Origin: Anaerolineaceae bacterium | Lineage (GTDB): Bacteria > Chloroflexota > Anaerolineae > Aggregatilineales > Phototrophicaceae | Length of the DNA stretch: 64,000 nucleotides | Assembly (NCBI GenBank): GCA_016124855.1 | Contig: WGMX01000014.1 | Span: 62,001-126,000, forward strand | Direction of reading: 5' to 3' | In this document: piece by piece, positions 63,979-64,000 of the stretch | Numbering within the stretch: the stretch's first letter is position 1 | How the letters are laid out: each line of letters opens with the position of its first letter | Made by a program: the position numbers and the translations under genes | Notes under the pieces: generated by a model | What the model saw: only the letters and a program-made list of their open reading frames with translations | Databases searched by the model: none | Told to the model about the DNA's origin: nothing

Positions 63979-64000
63979 ATGACGCTGGACTTTATCATCC
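63979..64000 (+). CDS. Partial gene, start only
   Basis: ATG at 63979 with AGGGA 6 bases upstream opens a frame reading MTLDFII before the window ends. Seven codons are not enough to name it. Its palindromic upstream region suggests separate regulation from the radical SAM gene. Confidence 0.4.

Noticed and set aside
1-64000. CRISPR array, rRNA operon or intact insertion sequence
   Set aside because: No regularly spaced direct repeats, rRNA sequence or complete transposase was found on reading the window.

Overview
The window looks like a piece of a Chloroflexota chromosome, most plausibly Anaerolineae-like. This is an inference from gene style: many GAF-domain sensor kinases, several large polytopic glycosyltransferase-like proteins, a fused DppD-DppF ATPase, Flp pilins and AtuA/thiolase-type catabolism. 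No rRNA or species-diagnostic gene is present, so no genus is named. Base composition is moderate and genes lie on both strands. The only recognisable housekeeping genes are rplY/ctc (ribosomal protein L25), gyrA, birA and one tRNA-Gly.

Layout. Positions 1-2300 hold the 5' end of a leftward membrane protein, a tRNA-Gly(CCC) with a consensus promoter, and directly after it an AT-rich three-gene accessory cluster: a 4-TM protein, a small membrane protein with a possible -1 frameshift, and a nucleoside-deoxyribosyltransferase-like effector. A 20-bp perfect palindrome precedes the cluster. Positions 2.5-17 kb carry mostly leftward sugar and sensing genes: a secreted GH2 enzyme, an FGGY kinase, a two-domain solute-binding protein, a NarL-type two-component pair with a multi-GAF kinase, a flavin oxidase, an orphan GH2-like C-terminal fragment and a LacI regulator. 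Positions 17-30 kb hold a small membrane protein, rplY, gyrA, a TPR protein, a penicillin-acylase-family hydrolase, a Rieske oxygenase and a birA operon. Positions 30-46 kb hold a HIT protein and thiolase, an OmpR-type two-component pair, three polytopic glycosyltransferase-like proteins, a heterodimeric ABC exporter and a D-2-hydroxyacid dehydrogenase. Positions 46-53.4 kb hold a TPR/double-HTH pair, a GAF-GAF-PAS histidine kinase and an AtuA-type catabolic cluster interrupted by two unrelated genes. Positions 53.7-59.9 kb hold a complete oligopeptide ABC transporter (binding protein, DppC, fused DppDF, DppB) with two Flp pilin genes on the opposite strand inside it. Positions 59.9-64 kb hold an FmdB zinc ribbon, a methyltransferase, an amidohydrolase, a B12-binding radical SAM protein and the start of another gene.

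Three copies of a decaying dispersed element (about 2.53, 5.26 and 22.7 kb) share a promoter-like leader and a 3' tail; one keeps a remnant transposase-like HTH reading frame. No CRISPR array or intact insertion sequence was seen.

Strongest candidates for something new: the tRNA-linked cluster with its palindrome and U UUU UUA slippery heptamer; a protein joining a DUF433 domain to an apparently degenerate histidine-kinase ATPase fold inside a catabolic operon; the pilin pair nested in a peptide-transporter locus; and a tandem two-lobe fusion of sugar-binding proteins. All assignments come from reading the sequence without database searches.
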